Assembly (NCBI GenBank): GCA_964499465.1
Contig: CAZCLJ010000201.1
Location: 1 to 8,633 of the forward strand
Reading direction: 5' to 3'
DNA length: 8,633 bases
DNA from: JAAYJM01 sp964499465
Lineage (GTDB): Bacteria; Bacteroidota; Ignavibacteria; Kapaibacteriales; UBA2268
Shown: piece by piece, positions 1 through 6,056 of the stretch
Position numbering within the stretch: position 1 is the stretch's first letter
Layout of the letters: each line of letters starts with the position of its first letter
The notes under the pieces: model-generated
The model's database searches: none
The model's input: the letters and a program-made list of their open reading frames with translations, nothing else
Told to the model about the DNA's origin: nothing
Position numbers and translations under genes: made by a program

Positions 1-30
1 TTCTCACTTCGTTTCGAAATGACATCTTTA
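1..30 (-). repeat. Probable interspersed repeat end (TGTCATT type)
   Basis: Read on the minus strand, the first 25 bases begin ATGTCATTTCGAAACGAAG, with the small palindrome TTCG-TTT-CGAA inside. The ATGTCATT start is shared with the 53-55-bp elements at 5079, 5684 and 5927, and the 12-mer at 19-30 (ATGACATCTTTA) recurs at 5419-5430. The element is cut by the window edge, so its size and membership of the same family are inference. Confidence 0.35.
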
Positions 31-45
31 AATGTATCTTTGAAT

Positions 46-88
46 GCAACTTGGTGAAAGTTGCCTTCCCAAGTGCAACTTGGGAAGG
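46..88 (-). terminator. Two overlapping hairpins after batE (possible operon end)
   Basis: Just after the batE stop on the minus strand are two hairpins. The stronger one has a 10-bp stem, 64-73 with 79-88, around a 5-nt loop. The second has a 7-bp stem, 46-52 with 58-64, around a 5-nt loop, and shares base 64 with the first. The position fits the 3' end of the bat transcript. No U-run follows on the minus strand, so it is not a textbook intrinsic terminator; it could instead be a 3'-end protecting structure or another small repeat. Confidence 0.4.
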
Positions 89-128
89 AGTAAAATGCAA
101 ATCGTTTTCATTTATAAATTATTTCAAA

Positions 129-890
129 CTAAATAATCTCAATTGCGTGGTCGGAGAGCCAGCCAATATTTCCGTCTTCAATTCTAATTTTTTTCCAGTT
201 GCCTAACTCGTCAAGAAGTTCAACTTTAGTGCCGTCGTGCAAAATGAAAAGGTCTGTTGCACCTGCGTCTGGCGAACTTTTTATGTATGCACTTGGTATC
301 ATTATAATTGCAGTATTCCGTTCTCCTTCCATTCTGTATTTTTGCGTTGCGAAAAAGATTGTAACAATAGTTACAGAAAAGAAAGCAATGGTTAAAATTA
401 AGAAGAGTTTTTTCAAGGAATTTCTGAAAACATAGAAAAACAATGAAAGAGAGGCGAAGCCGAGCCAAATTGCAATTACTACGAAAATTCCCCAGCTGCT
501 GGAAGAAAAGCTATTGAGCAAATCATTCCACATTTGAATAAGGAAGAATCTTTCGAGTGGCTCAATTTTATCAACAATTTTTGTCCTTGCTATGCTCAAA
601 TTAAATTTAATTTCAGAATCTTCGGGAGAAAGTTTTAAAGCACGCTCATAATTTAAAATTGCTTTTGCAAATTCATTGTTTCTAAAATACGCATTTCCAA
701 GATTGTAATACACTTCATAGCTGCATTTTCCATCTTTAGCAATGCTTTCGTAAAGTTCAACTGCTTTTGCAAAATTATCCTGTTGGTAAAACTGGTTTGC
801 TTCTTTAAATGTAGCATCAGCATCACTTGCAAAGCTCTCGAATACGCTTAAAAAACAAACAATTATAACAATAAAAATATTTCGTATCAT
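129..890 (-). CDS. batE: BatE: TPR and SH3-like aerotolerance membrane protein
   Basis: This 253-residue protein is the last gene of the Bat cluster. Residues 1-22 are a signal peptide or N-terminal anchor. Residues about 26-53 and 60-92 form two TPR units (for example YYNLGNAYFRNNEFAKAILNYERAL). Two hydrophobic helices follow at about 133-155 and 160-181, then a C-terminal domain at about 192-253 whose pattern (IKSSPDAGA, hydrophobic strands, GNIGWLSDHAIEII) fits a bacterial SH3-like domain. The TPR and SH3 parts are inferred to lie on the periplasmic side and to hold partners in the Bat complex. Bat proteins were named for aerotolerance in Bacteroides, but their biochemical role is still unsettled. 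The start codon overlaps the batD stop in an ATGA arrangement (887-890), which implies translational coupling. Family assignment rests on domain order and gene order. Confidence 0.85.
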   Translation of the reverse strand: MIRNIFIVIIVCFLSVFESFASDADATFKEANQFYQQDNFAKAVELYESIAKDGKCSYEVYYNLGNAYFRNNEFAKAILNYERALKLSPEDSEIKFNLSIARTKIVDKIEPLERFFLIQMWNDLLNSFSSSSWGIFVVIAIWLGFASLSLFFYVFRNSLKKLFLILTIAFFSVTIVTIFFATQKYRMEGERNTAIIMIPSAYIKSSPDAGATDLFILHDGTKVELLDELGNWKKIRIEDGNIGWLSDHAIEII

Positions 891-2734
891 TTTAAACCTG
901 CCTCCATTTTTGAAATAACATCAGCTGCATAGTCGTAAAGATTTTTCATATTCTGGCTCTCCTGCGAAGGAGCAAAGCGAGCGAACTCACATTCATCAAT
1001 AATTCTAAAATAATCAATAAAAATATCTTCGTTTAAATTATATTTTTGCAATTCCATTACTGCCTTATCTTTGGTCAAATCAGCTAATGGAATGCTTAAT
1101 TTGTCACTTAAATAGCCCCATAAAGCACGCGAAAGCGCTTCATAAAATTTCTTTTCATCAGCTTTGGAAAGGCATTTTTTCGATTGCTTTAAATGCTTGC
1201 GTGCAACAGCCGATGCCCTTTTATTACGAAGCAAAGCTCTGTTTCCCAAATCTTTTTTCTTCTTTGCTAAAAAGATTAGGAAGAGTATGAAAAGCAGTGC
1301 AGGTAAAAATGCAAGAATAAAGAAACCTGTTCCAGCCCAAAAAGAGTTAGATTCTTGCTTTATACTTGATTTTGGCGTTTTTATAAATAAAATATCTTTG
1401 CCAATAAACTCTACATCTTCTTTGGTCGCACCACTTATAACTGGTGAAGAACTGGTGCCACTGCCTTTTTCTACGTGTAAAATGTATTCATCAGATTGAT
1501 AATTTACATATTTTTTTTGGTTTAAGTCAAAATATGAAAAGCTAAGAGGAGCTATTTTATATTCACCTTCCCGCCTTGGAATGAGCAAATATTCGAATGT
1601 CTTTGTTCCAGACACGCCGCTTGATGTAACTGAAGTGTTTTCACTTTGCTTTGGGTCGAAAGCTTGAATATCGTTAGGTAAATTAAGTGGTGGTGGCGAA
1701 ATTAATTTTAAATTTCCATTTCCGGAAACAGTAACCTTTAAAGAAACTGGCTCATTTGCCTTGGTTTGCGTCTTGTCTAAAGATGAAGTAAATTTAAGTG
1801 AGCCGACTGCACCAGTGAAATCGCTTGGCTTTGGTTCGGGTAATTTATTTACAGTAATTTTTTCACTTGTTGAATTAATTGTAATTGGGAAATTTTGGTA
1901 GGTTGTCCACCATCCATCATTTACAGGAAGAGCAACGATATATTCCACCTCCAGCGGGTCAATCGTTAATTCGCCAAATTGCTGTGGAATTAAAACTGTT
2001 TTTTTAATTTCTTTAGAATAAAAAGCAACACCATTAACAGATTCGCGAGTAGCTGGACCAGTTCCTAAATCAACGTCATATTTCCAAAAACCCGAAAGTG
2101 CAGGGTCTTTTGAAGATTTTATTCCTGCGAGCTGAACATCTGATTTATAGTAAAGTTTATAAGTTGCAACAAGTTGCTCACCCTGATAAACATTGCGTTT
2201 AGAAACAGATACACGCATAAAAAGCTTATCTTTGAGATAATCAGCAACTTGAGTATTTGAACTGCGTGGTTTTGGAGAATTACCTGCTCCTTGGGACTGC
2301 TGCTGTTGTGAAGAAGTGCTGCCTTTTTCAACCGTTATAGAGAGTGAATTGGATTGAACCACTGAGCCGCTAACAGTCATTTTTGCCGGATTTATCGTGA
2401 ATTTACCCGGTTTGTCGCCCTGAAGCACGTAAGTATAGGAAACCGAACTTGACATCTGCCCGTTGATTATTTGGGTAGAACGCATAGTGCTGGGTCCCAT
2501 TAGCACGGAAAAGCCAGCAAAATCCGGCTGTCTGAAATTTGAACCATCGGCATTGGACAGCGTAAAAGTAACCTGAAAGCGCTCTCCAACCGATACCGGA
2601 TTTTTACTCGTTGTTGCTGTGAAACTTACATTACCTGCATAAGAATCCATTGATAAAATTGCAAGTAAAATAAACAAAGTAAAAAACGCTTTTATTCCTT
2701 TTATTCTTTCTTCACTATGAAAATATTTTTTCAT
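887..2734 (-). CDS. batD: BatD: exported aerotolerance protein, one membrane anchor
   Basis: This 615-residue protein has a signal peptide at about 12-33 (hydrophobic core then SYAGN). A long beta-rich periplasmic region follows, with BatD hallmarks: FTATTSKNPVSVGERFQVTF near 38-57, the PGKFTI.PA..TVSG segment near 109-123, FGELTIDPLEVEY at 253-265, GNGNLKLISPPPL at 338-350 and REGEYKIAPLSFSYFD at 388-403. A serine/glutamine-rich linker lies near 139-160. One transmembrane helix at about 466-490 ends in a KKKK stop-transfer signal and leads to a cytoplasmic helical domain of about 120 residues. This matches BatD in length and layout. It probably forms the bulk of the periplasmic part of the Bat complex. 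The stop codon overlaps the batE start. Upstream it is separated from batC by 456 bp, so it may need its own promoter. The chosen ATG gives a normal signal peptide; a weak purine stretch (AATAAAGAGT) precedes it. Confidence 0.9.
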   Translation of the reverse strand: MKKYFHSEERIKGIKAFFTLFILLAILSMDSYAGNVSFTATTSKNPVSVGERFQVTFTLSNADGSNFRQPDFAGFSVLMGPSTMRSTQIINGQMSSSVSYTYVLQGDKPGKFTINPAKMTVSGSVVQSNSLSITVEKGSTSSQQQQSQGAGNSPKPRSSNTQVADYLKDKLFMRVSVSKRNVYQGEQLVATYKLYYKSDVQLAGIKSSKDPALSGFWKYDVDLGTGPATRESVNGVAFYSKEIKKTVLIPQQFGELTIDPLEVEYIVALPVNDGWWTTYQNFPITINSTSEKITVNKLPEPKPSDFTGAVGSLKFTSSLDKTQTKANEPVSLKVTVSGNGNLKLISPPPLNLPNDIQAFDPKQSENTSVTSSGVSGTKTFEYLLIPRREGEYKIAPLSFSYFDLNQKKYVNYQSDEYILHVEKGSGTSSSPVISGATKEDVEFIGKDILFIKTPKSSIKQESNSFWAGTGFFILAFLPALLFILFLIFLAKKKKDLGNRALLRNKRASAVARKHLKQSKKCLSKADEKKFYEALSRALWGYLSDKLSIPLADLTKDKAVMELQKYNLNEDIFIDYFRIIDECEFARFAPSQESQNMKNLYDYAADVISKMEAGLK

Positions 2735-2928
2735 ACTCTTTATTTTATTGAAAATTGACTTTTCTTATTTTATGTAATTATTTTAAAATATATTAGCTCA
2801 TATTAGGCATTCTTCTCTTGAAAAGTGAAAAGGATTTTTTTCTTTTCCTTATTCTCCTATTAAGAGAGAACTAAAAAGTATATTCTTTATTTATTAACTC
2901 GCTTTCTAATTAGTTATTTAATATTAAA

Positions 2929-3020
2929 TTCTTAGTGTCCTTAGTGAAATACTTAGTGTTCTTTGTGGTTATTTTTTTTAACACAAAGGGCACAAAGTAT
3001 TTCACTAAGAACACTAAGAA
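2929..3020. repeat. 42-bp inverted repeat built from CTTAGTG/CTTTGTG units
   Basis: Arms 2929-2970 and 2980-3020 are reverse complements with a few mismatches and one gap, around a T-rich 9-nt loop. Each arm is itself made of short units: CTTAGTG at 2931, 2940 and 2952 and CTTTGTG at 2961 on the left, matched by CACAAAG at 2982 and 2991 and CACTAAG at 3003 and 3012 on the right. In the bat transcript it would fold into one long stem between batC and batD. No clear U-run follows, so a terminator role is uncertain. Confidence 0.85.
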
Positions 3021-3125
3021 AATATTTTTAAAAGTAATACTTCACAACTTAATAACTATTTACTAAAAAAGAAATAAAAAGTAATTTGCGTGAAATGAGC
3101 TATAAACTAACAAGAACACACCCCT

Positions 3126-3151
3126 TTAATCCCTTCTCAAGAAAGGATTAA
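3126..3151. repeat. Small hairpin downstream of batC
   Basis: The 7-bp stem pairs TTAATCC (3126-3132) with GGATTAA (3145-3151), extended by two inner A-T pairs after one mismatch. It lies 40 bp past the batC stop on the minus strand. No U-run follows on that strand, so a terminator function is only possible. Confidence 0.35.
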
Positions 3152-3160
3152 GAAAATAAT

Positions 3161-3184
3161 TTATCACTTATCATTTATCATTTA
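3161..3184. repeat. Tandem TTATCAT heptads
   Basis: Three heptads, TTATCAC, TTATCAT and TTATCAT, followed by a partial TTA, lie a few bases beyond the batC stop. They resemble the heptad-based arrays near 5811-5870 in period though not in sequence. Confidence 0.6.
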
Positions 3185-3190
3185 AAAGAG

Positions 3191-3892
3191 CTACCACTGC
3201 TTTTCCGGTTTCACTTTAACCGGTTTTGCTTTTTTTGTTTTTTTCTGTAATTTTTTATCGTCCTGGTCTAATGCCTGCAAAATTCGTTTTGCATCTTCCT
3301 TGGATATTTTATCCTGTTGTTGCTGTTGTTGCTGCTGGTCTTGTTTGTTTTTGTCCTTGTTATCTTGATTATCCTGTTGTTGCTGCTGTTGGTCCTGTTT
3401 ATTTTTATCCTGATTATCTTTGTTATCTTTATTTTGATTTTTCTGTTGTTGCTGCTGTTGTTGGGCAATCATCATTCTTTTTGCATATTCCAAATTATAT
3501 TTGGTGTCCAAATCTTTCGGACTAAGGCGTAAAGATTTTTTATAAGCGTCAATGCTTTCCTGATATTTTTTATTTTTTAAAAGAGCGTTGCCTAAATTAT
3601 GATATGCTTTTGCAGTAGTTTCCCTGTCAAGATTTTGGTTGGCGATTGCAGCAAATTTTGCAGCAGCGCTATCGTATTGTTCCTGCTTATAAAGGGCATC
3701 TCCGAGATTGAAAATTGCTTTGTTGTTTTGTTTTTCTAATTCGAGTGATTTTCGGTATTCGATTTCGGCGTCATTAAATTTATTTTCTTTATATAATTTA
3801 TTTCCTTCGCGTATATGAGTTTTTTTATTTTGGGAAAAAGCAAGGAAAGGAACGATTAACACAATGAATAATATAAAAATTAAATTACGCAT
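3191..3892 (-). CDS. batC: BatC: exported TPR protein with glutamine-rich tail
   Basis: This 233-residue protein starts with a signal peptide (residues 1-20, hydrophobic, ending LAFSQ). TPR units follow at about 25-57, 58-90 and 94-128, with typical helix pairs such as AYHNLGNALLKNKKYQESIDAYKKSLRLSP. Residues 144-193 are three glutamine runs (7, 6 and 8 Q) separated by near-identical N/D/K spacers. The tail ISKEDAKRILQALDQDDKKLQKK ends in KQW, resembling the conserved BatC C-terminus with its final tryptophan. It is thought to be a periplasmic adaptor of the Bat complex; the charged flexible linker between TPRs and tail is usual for the family, but pure glutamine runs of this kind are not something I would take as typical. 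The start codon lies inside the end of batB (8-bp overlap), so the two are translated together. Confidence 0.88.
   Translation of the reverse strand: MRNLIFILFIVLIVPFLAFSQNKKTHIREGNKLYKENKFNDAEIEYRKSLELEKQNNKAIFNLGDALYKQEQYDSAAAKFAAIANQNLDRETTAKAYHNLGNALLKNKKYQESIDAYKKSLRLSPKDLDTKYNLEYAKRMMIAQQQQQQQKNQNKDNKDNQDKNKQDQQQQQQDNQDNKDKNKQDQQQQQQQQDKISKEDAKRILQALDQDDKKLQKKTKKAKPVKVKPEKQW
3311..3463. repeat. Minisatellite inside batC coding the glutamine runs
   Basis: The 15-mer ATCCTGTTGTTGCTG occurs at 3311 and 3371, exactly 60 bp apart, and a third related CTG/TTG run lies at 3443-3463. Both spacings between runs (60 and 69 bp) are multiples of three, so copies can be gained or lost in frame. The translated spacers DNKDNQDKNKQD and DNQDNKDKNKQD are near-copies, which points to duplication. 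Confidence 0.8.
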
Positions 3893-4928
3893 TTTTATCT
3901 CCGTATAAATTAAACTTAGAGAGCAATTTGCTTTTCTTTTCAGAAATAAATAAATCTATAACGAGCAGTAAAAGTGCAGCCGCAAAGAAATATTGGAAAT
4001 AGCTTTCGTAGTCGGCATACATTTTGGTTTCAAATTCAGTTTTTTCCATTTTAGAAATATCGCTTAGCAGACCTGTTAGATTTGGTTCACCGTCAGTGGA
4101 CATTATAAATTTACCATTAGCAATAGTTGCTATTTTTTCGAGGGTAGCAGCATCAGCTTTAGAAAGGATTACACTTCCGTTATTATCTTTAAGGAATCCG
4201 CTTTTAATTCCGTTGGTATAAATTGGAATAGGAGCGCCCTCAACGGAGCCGAAGCCGATTGTATGAATGATAATATTTTTTTTACTCGCCTCACGAGCGG
4301 ATTCTACCGGGTCGTCATCGTGATTTTCACCGTCGGTTATAACGAGTAATACTTTTGTTTTGGCATTTTCTTCTTTAGATAAACTTTCGGTGGCTAAATC
4401 AATAGCTTTCCCAATGGCAGTTCCCTGAACGGGCATTATATCGTAATCAATTGAGGAAAGGAATAGCTTAGCAGCGGAATAATCGGCAGTAATTGGTAAT
4501 TGCAAATAGGCATCGCCTGCAAAAACGATTAGTCCGATTCTATCGCCCTGAAGATTATCAATTAAATTGGAAATAGAGAGTTTAGCACGTTCCAAGCGGC
4601 TCGGAGCTATGTCTTCGGCTTTCATACTGTTAGACAAATCTAAGGCAATCATCAAATCAATGCCTTCACGCTTTGCCTCTACTAATTTTGTTCCAAGCTG
4701 TGGATTTGCTAATCCAAAAATGATTATTGCGAATGCAAGCGAGATTATAATAAATTTAATATTGCGTTTTGCAATTGATGTTTCGCTCGCAAGTTGAGAT
4801 ACTAAGGAAATATCCCCGTATTTTTTTAGCTTTGTGGTTCTGCTTATCCTTGAAAAAATGTATATAGCAACAAAGATAATGACAGCAAAAAGCAAATATA
4901 AATGCTCTATGTATTCAAATTTAAACAT
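3885..4928 (-). CDS. batB: BatB-type VWA-domain membrane protein
   Basis: This 347-residue protein has two N-terminal membrane helices (about 8-28 and 57-75), a von Willebrand factor A domain (about 88-290) and one C-terminal helix (about 312-328) with a lysine-rich tail. The metal-binding MIDAS site is complete: D97-x-S99-x-S101 in ALDLSNS, T170 in QGTAIG and D199 in VITDGEN. This is the layout of BatA/BatB proteins. I call it BatB because it lies directly before, and overlaps, the TPR gene batC; BatA and BatB are similar, so the choice rests on gene order. The VWA domain faces the periplasm and probably binds partners through a metal ion, with the related MoxR ATPase as the usual cytoplasmic helper. 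Neither moxR, a DUF58 gene nor a second VWA gene is next to it. The start is the first ATG of the frame and gives the expected first helix. Confidence 0.88.
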   Translation of the reverse strand: MFKFEYIEHLYLLFAVIIFVAIYIFSRISRTTKLKKYGDISLVSQLASETSIAKRNIKFIIISLAFAIIIFGLANPQLGTKLVEAKREGIDLMIALDLSNSMKAEDIAPSRLERAKLSISNLIDNLQGDRIGLIVFAGDAYLQLPITADYSAAKLFLSSIDYDIMPVQGTAIGKAIDLATESLSKEENAKTKVLLVITDGENHDDDPVESAREASKKNIIIHTIGFGSVEGAPIPIYTNGIKSGFLKDNNGSVILSKADAATLEKIATIANGKFIMSTDGEPNLTGLLSDISKMEKTEFETKMYADYESYFQYFFAAALLLLVIDLFISEKKSKLLSKFNLYGDKNA

Positions 4929-4993
4929 AGTGATTTTTAACGAAAATTATTTGAATTTATTGTAAAATTTTTGAGAATATAATTCTATAAGTT

Positions 4994-5048
4994 CAGAACT
5001 CTTGGTGCCTCGTAGTTTATGATTTCGCAATTAATATAGTTCTTATAT
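4994..5048. repeat. 55-bp CAGAACT repeat, copy 1
   Basis: This unit matches 8188-8242 over its full 55 bp with about 7 differences, in the same orientation. It starts CAGAACTC, contains TGCCTCGTAGTTT in the middle and ends AGTTCTTATAT. The first and last 7 bases form an inverted pair, perfect in copy 2 (CAGAACT/AGTTCTG). It lies about 65 bp upstream of the batB start. Confidence 0.8.
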
Positions 5049-5078
5049 CAAACCGCTAAATAATAGAGCAAAATAATA

Positions 5079-5133
5079 ATGTCATTCTGAACCCACATAT
5101 AAAGAAAGACCTTTATTTAAATGGAGATGACAT
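5079..5133 (+). repeat. ATGTCAT element, copy A
   Basis: A 55-bp unit with 7-bp terminal inverted repeats (ATGTCAT...ATGACAT). It begins ATGTCATTCTGAACCC and ends TTATTTAAATGGAGATGACAT in part. Copies B (5684-5736) and C (5927-5981) are in the opposite orientation. The ends and the TTTATTTAAATGGAGATGAC part are best conserved, the middle varies. Confidence 0.8.
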
Positions 5134-5142
5134 AACTTAAAC

Positions 5143-5170
5143 TTTAGCATTGTTAAGTAACTATGCTAAA
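5143..5170. repeat. Hairpin TTTAGCAT/ATGCTAAA
   Basis: An 8-bp perfect stem, 5143-5150 with 5163-5170, encloses a 12-nt loop in which GTTA (5152-5155) can also pair with TAAC (5158-5161). It sits just inside copy A of the ATGTCAT element. Function unknown. Confidence 0.5.
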
Positions 5171-5209
5171 TTACAGTCAGAAAAAACTTCAGTATAGCTA
5201 TTTTCTTTC

Positions 5210-5359
5210 AACTCTGTAGGAGTGCCCGGTTTGTAGAAATAATTATAAAAAAAAGAAAAGCAACGTAGTTGCGACCTATCATTACTACAAACAGAACACT
5301 CCTACGGAGTTTTGCAAATTCAAAATAATTTTTCTACAAACAGTAAGCAACTACGTTGC
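5210..5359. repeat. Modular hairpin-plus-tail repeat cluster
   Basis: Three modules share one plan: a short palindrome with a 3-nt GTA loop, a 3-nt spacer, then C(T/G)GTTTGTAG. Module 1 is on the plus strand (palindrome 5210-5223, tail 5227-5236). Modules 2 and 3 are on the minus strand (palindromes 5298-5311 and 5347-5359, tails 5285-5294 and 5334-5343). A fourth palindrome, GCAACGTAGTTGC at 5260-5272, has no tail of its own. Two different stems are used (AACTCC/GGAGTT and GCAAC/GTTGC) with the same loop and tail. Confidence 0.75.
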
Positions 5360-5475
5360 TTTTTCTTACACTTTGCGAAAGTTTCCCTTTCTTTCGAAAA
5401 GTATTGAAGCAACAGGTTATGACATCTTTACTAAATATTTCAATATTATATATAATAAGTCTATATAAAATAAGC

Positions 5476-5649
5476 TAATAAGGTCTTTTTCAACAGGTTG
5501 ATAATTTTCTACTAAGGTTTATTATAAAAACAAGGTTTAGATTTTCTTTGTTAAAGAATAATTTTAGCTAAAAAATTTAAAACCTTATTTTTTTGAAAAC
5601 CTTAGTAGAAAATAAGCACCAAAAATCAATAAAACTTATTACCTTATTA
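5476..5649. repeat. 174-bp nested palindromic element (AAGGT type)
   Basis: Six AAGGT motifs are placed symmetrically, three forward (near 5480, 5514, 5532) then three reversed (near 5583, 5600, 5641). The strongest pair is a perfect 17-bp inverted repeat, 5504-5520 with 5597-5613. The outer pair is TAATAAGGT (5476-5484) with ACCTTATTA (5641-5649), and the inner pair is AAGGTTT (5532-5538) with AAACCTT (5580-5586). All share a centre near 5557-5562. Confidence 0.7.
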
Positions 5650-5683
5650 TAAATTTTTATTACACGAAAATTTTATAAGAATT

Positions 5684-5736
5684 ATGTCATCTCCATATAA
5701 ATAAAAGTCTTCCTTTATCCGGGTTACCAATGACAT
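5684..5736 (-). repeat. ATGTCAT element, copy B
   Basis: A 53-bp unit in the minus orientation relative to copy A. It keeps the ATGTCAT/ATGACAT ends and the CTCCATATAAATAAAAG part, but its other end reads GGGTTACCAATGACAT, diverged from the GGGTTCAGAATGACA seen in copy C. Confidence 0.75.
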
Positions 5737-5744
5737 CGTAGTTT

Positions 5745-5916
5745 GTAATTCTGACGGATGCCAGAATCCATCTTGGTTTTCCCTAAAGAGAATGGACAAA
5801 GAAATATTTTAGTCATTGGTCATTAGTTGTTAGTAAAATACGAATGACTAATAACGAATGACTAATGACCTATAAAAACTATTTTTAAGATGGATTCTGA
5901 CATCCGTCAGCATTAC
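5745..5916. repeat. 172-bp element with 30-bp inverted ends
   Basis: Arms 5745-5774 and 5887-5916 are reverse complements at 28 of 30 positions. Each arm contains CTGACGGATG and CAGAATCCATCTT and can form a small hairpin itself. The 112-bp interior contains the heptad-based stem at 5811-5870. The element lies between copies B and C of the ATGTCAT element. Confidence 0.8.
5811..5870. repeat. Heptad-based stem (GTCATTA/AATGACT)
   Basis: GGTCATTAGT (5818-5827) pairs with ACTAATGACC (5861-5870). Both sides are made of 7-bp units: GTCATTG, GTCATTA on the left and two copies of CGAATGACTA at 5841 and 5855 on the right. It forms the core of the 172-bp element. Confidence 0.65.
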
Positions 5917-5926
5917 ACTTTTACTT

Positions 5927-5981
5927 ATGTCATCTCCATTTAAATAAAACACTTGCTTTATAAGGGGGTTCAGAATGACAG
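5927..5981 (-). repeat. ATGTCAT element, copy C
   Basis: A 55-bp unit in the minus orientation, matching copy A closely at both ends: CTCCATTTAAATAAAA on one side and GGGTTCAGAATGACA on the other. Its last base differs from the ATGACAT end of copies A and B. With copy A it forms the main arms of the large inverted repeat. Confidence 0.8.
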
Positions 5982-6006
5982 ATTTAATTACCATTATTGT
6001 TAGCGG

Positions 6007-6056
6007 TTTATTTCAAGTCATGCTATCAGCTTGCTGATAGTATGACTTGAAATAAA
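6007..6056. repeat. Near-perfect 50-nt hairpin
   Basis: A 15-bp stem (6007-6021 with 6042-6056), one G/T pair (6022 with 6041, a wobble pair in plus-strand RNA) and an 8-bp stem (CTATCAGC 6023-6030 with GCTGATAG 6033-6040) enclose a 2-nt loop. The loop-side part is related to the hairpin at 8432-8463. It ends about 165 bp before the start of the barrel gene, so it could lie in its 5' leader. Confidence 0.85.

Larger units (their letters stand above)
2735..3190. other. Non-coding gap between batC and batD
   Basis: This 456-bp AT-rich stretch splits the Bat cluster. I find no ORF worth calling. It holds the large inverted repeat at 2929-3020, a smaller hairpin at 3126-3151 and three tandem heptads at 3161-3181. 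No clear Bacteroidota-type promoter (TAnnTTTG on the minus strand) is visible upstream of batD. Confidence 0.7.

Noticed and set aside
1164..1499. A 111-residue plus-strand frame opposite batD.
   Set aside because: batD is supported along its whole length by family features, and the plus-strand frame has no recognisable domain or start context.
3317..3532. A plus-strand frame giving a leucine/isoleucine/valine-rich 71-residue peptide resembling a membrane protein.
   Set aside because: It is the antisense reading of the batC glutamine/lysine/asparagine codons. Low complexity and overlap with a well-supported gene explain it.
5210..5359. Possible CRISPR array because of several similar short repeats.
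   Set aside because: The units are on both strands, of unequal spacing and short, and no cas gene is present.
5376..5396. CGAAAG/CTTTCG hairpin (5376-5381 with 5391-5396).
   Set aside because: A 6-bp stem with a 9-nt loop is easily found by chance in this AT-rich DNA and it matches none of the repeat families here.
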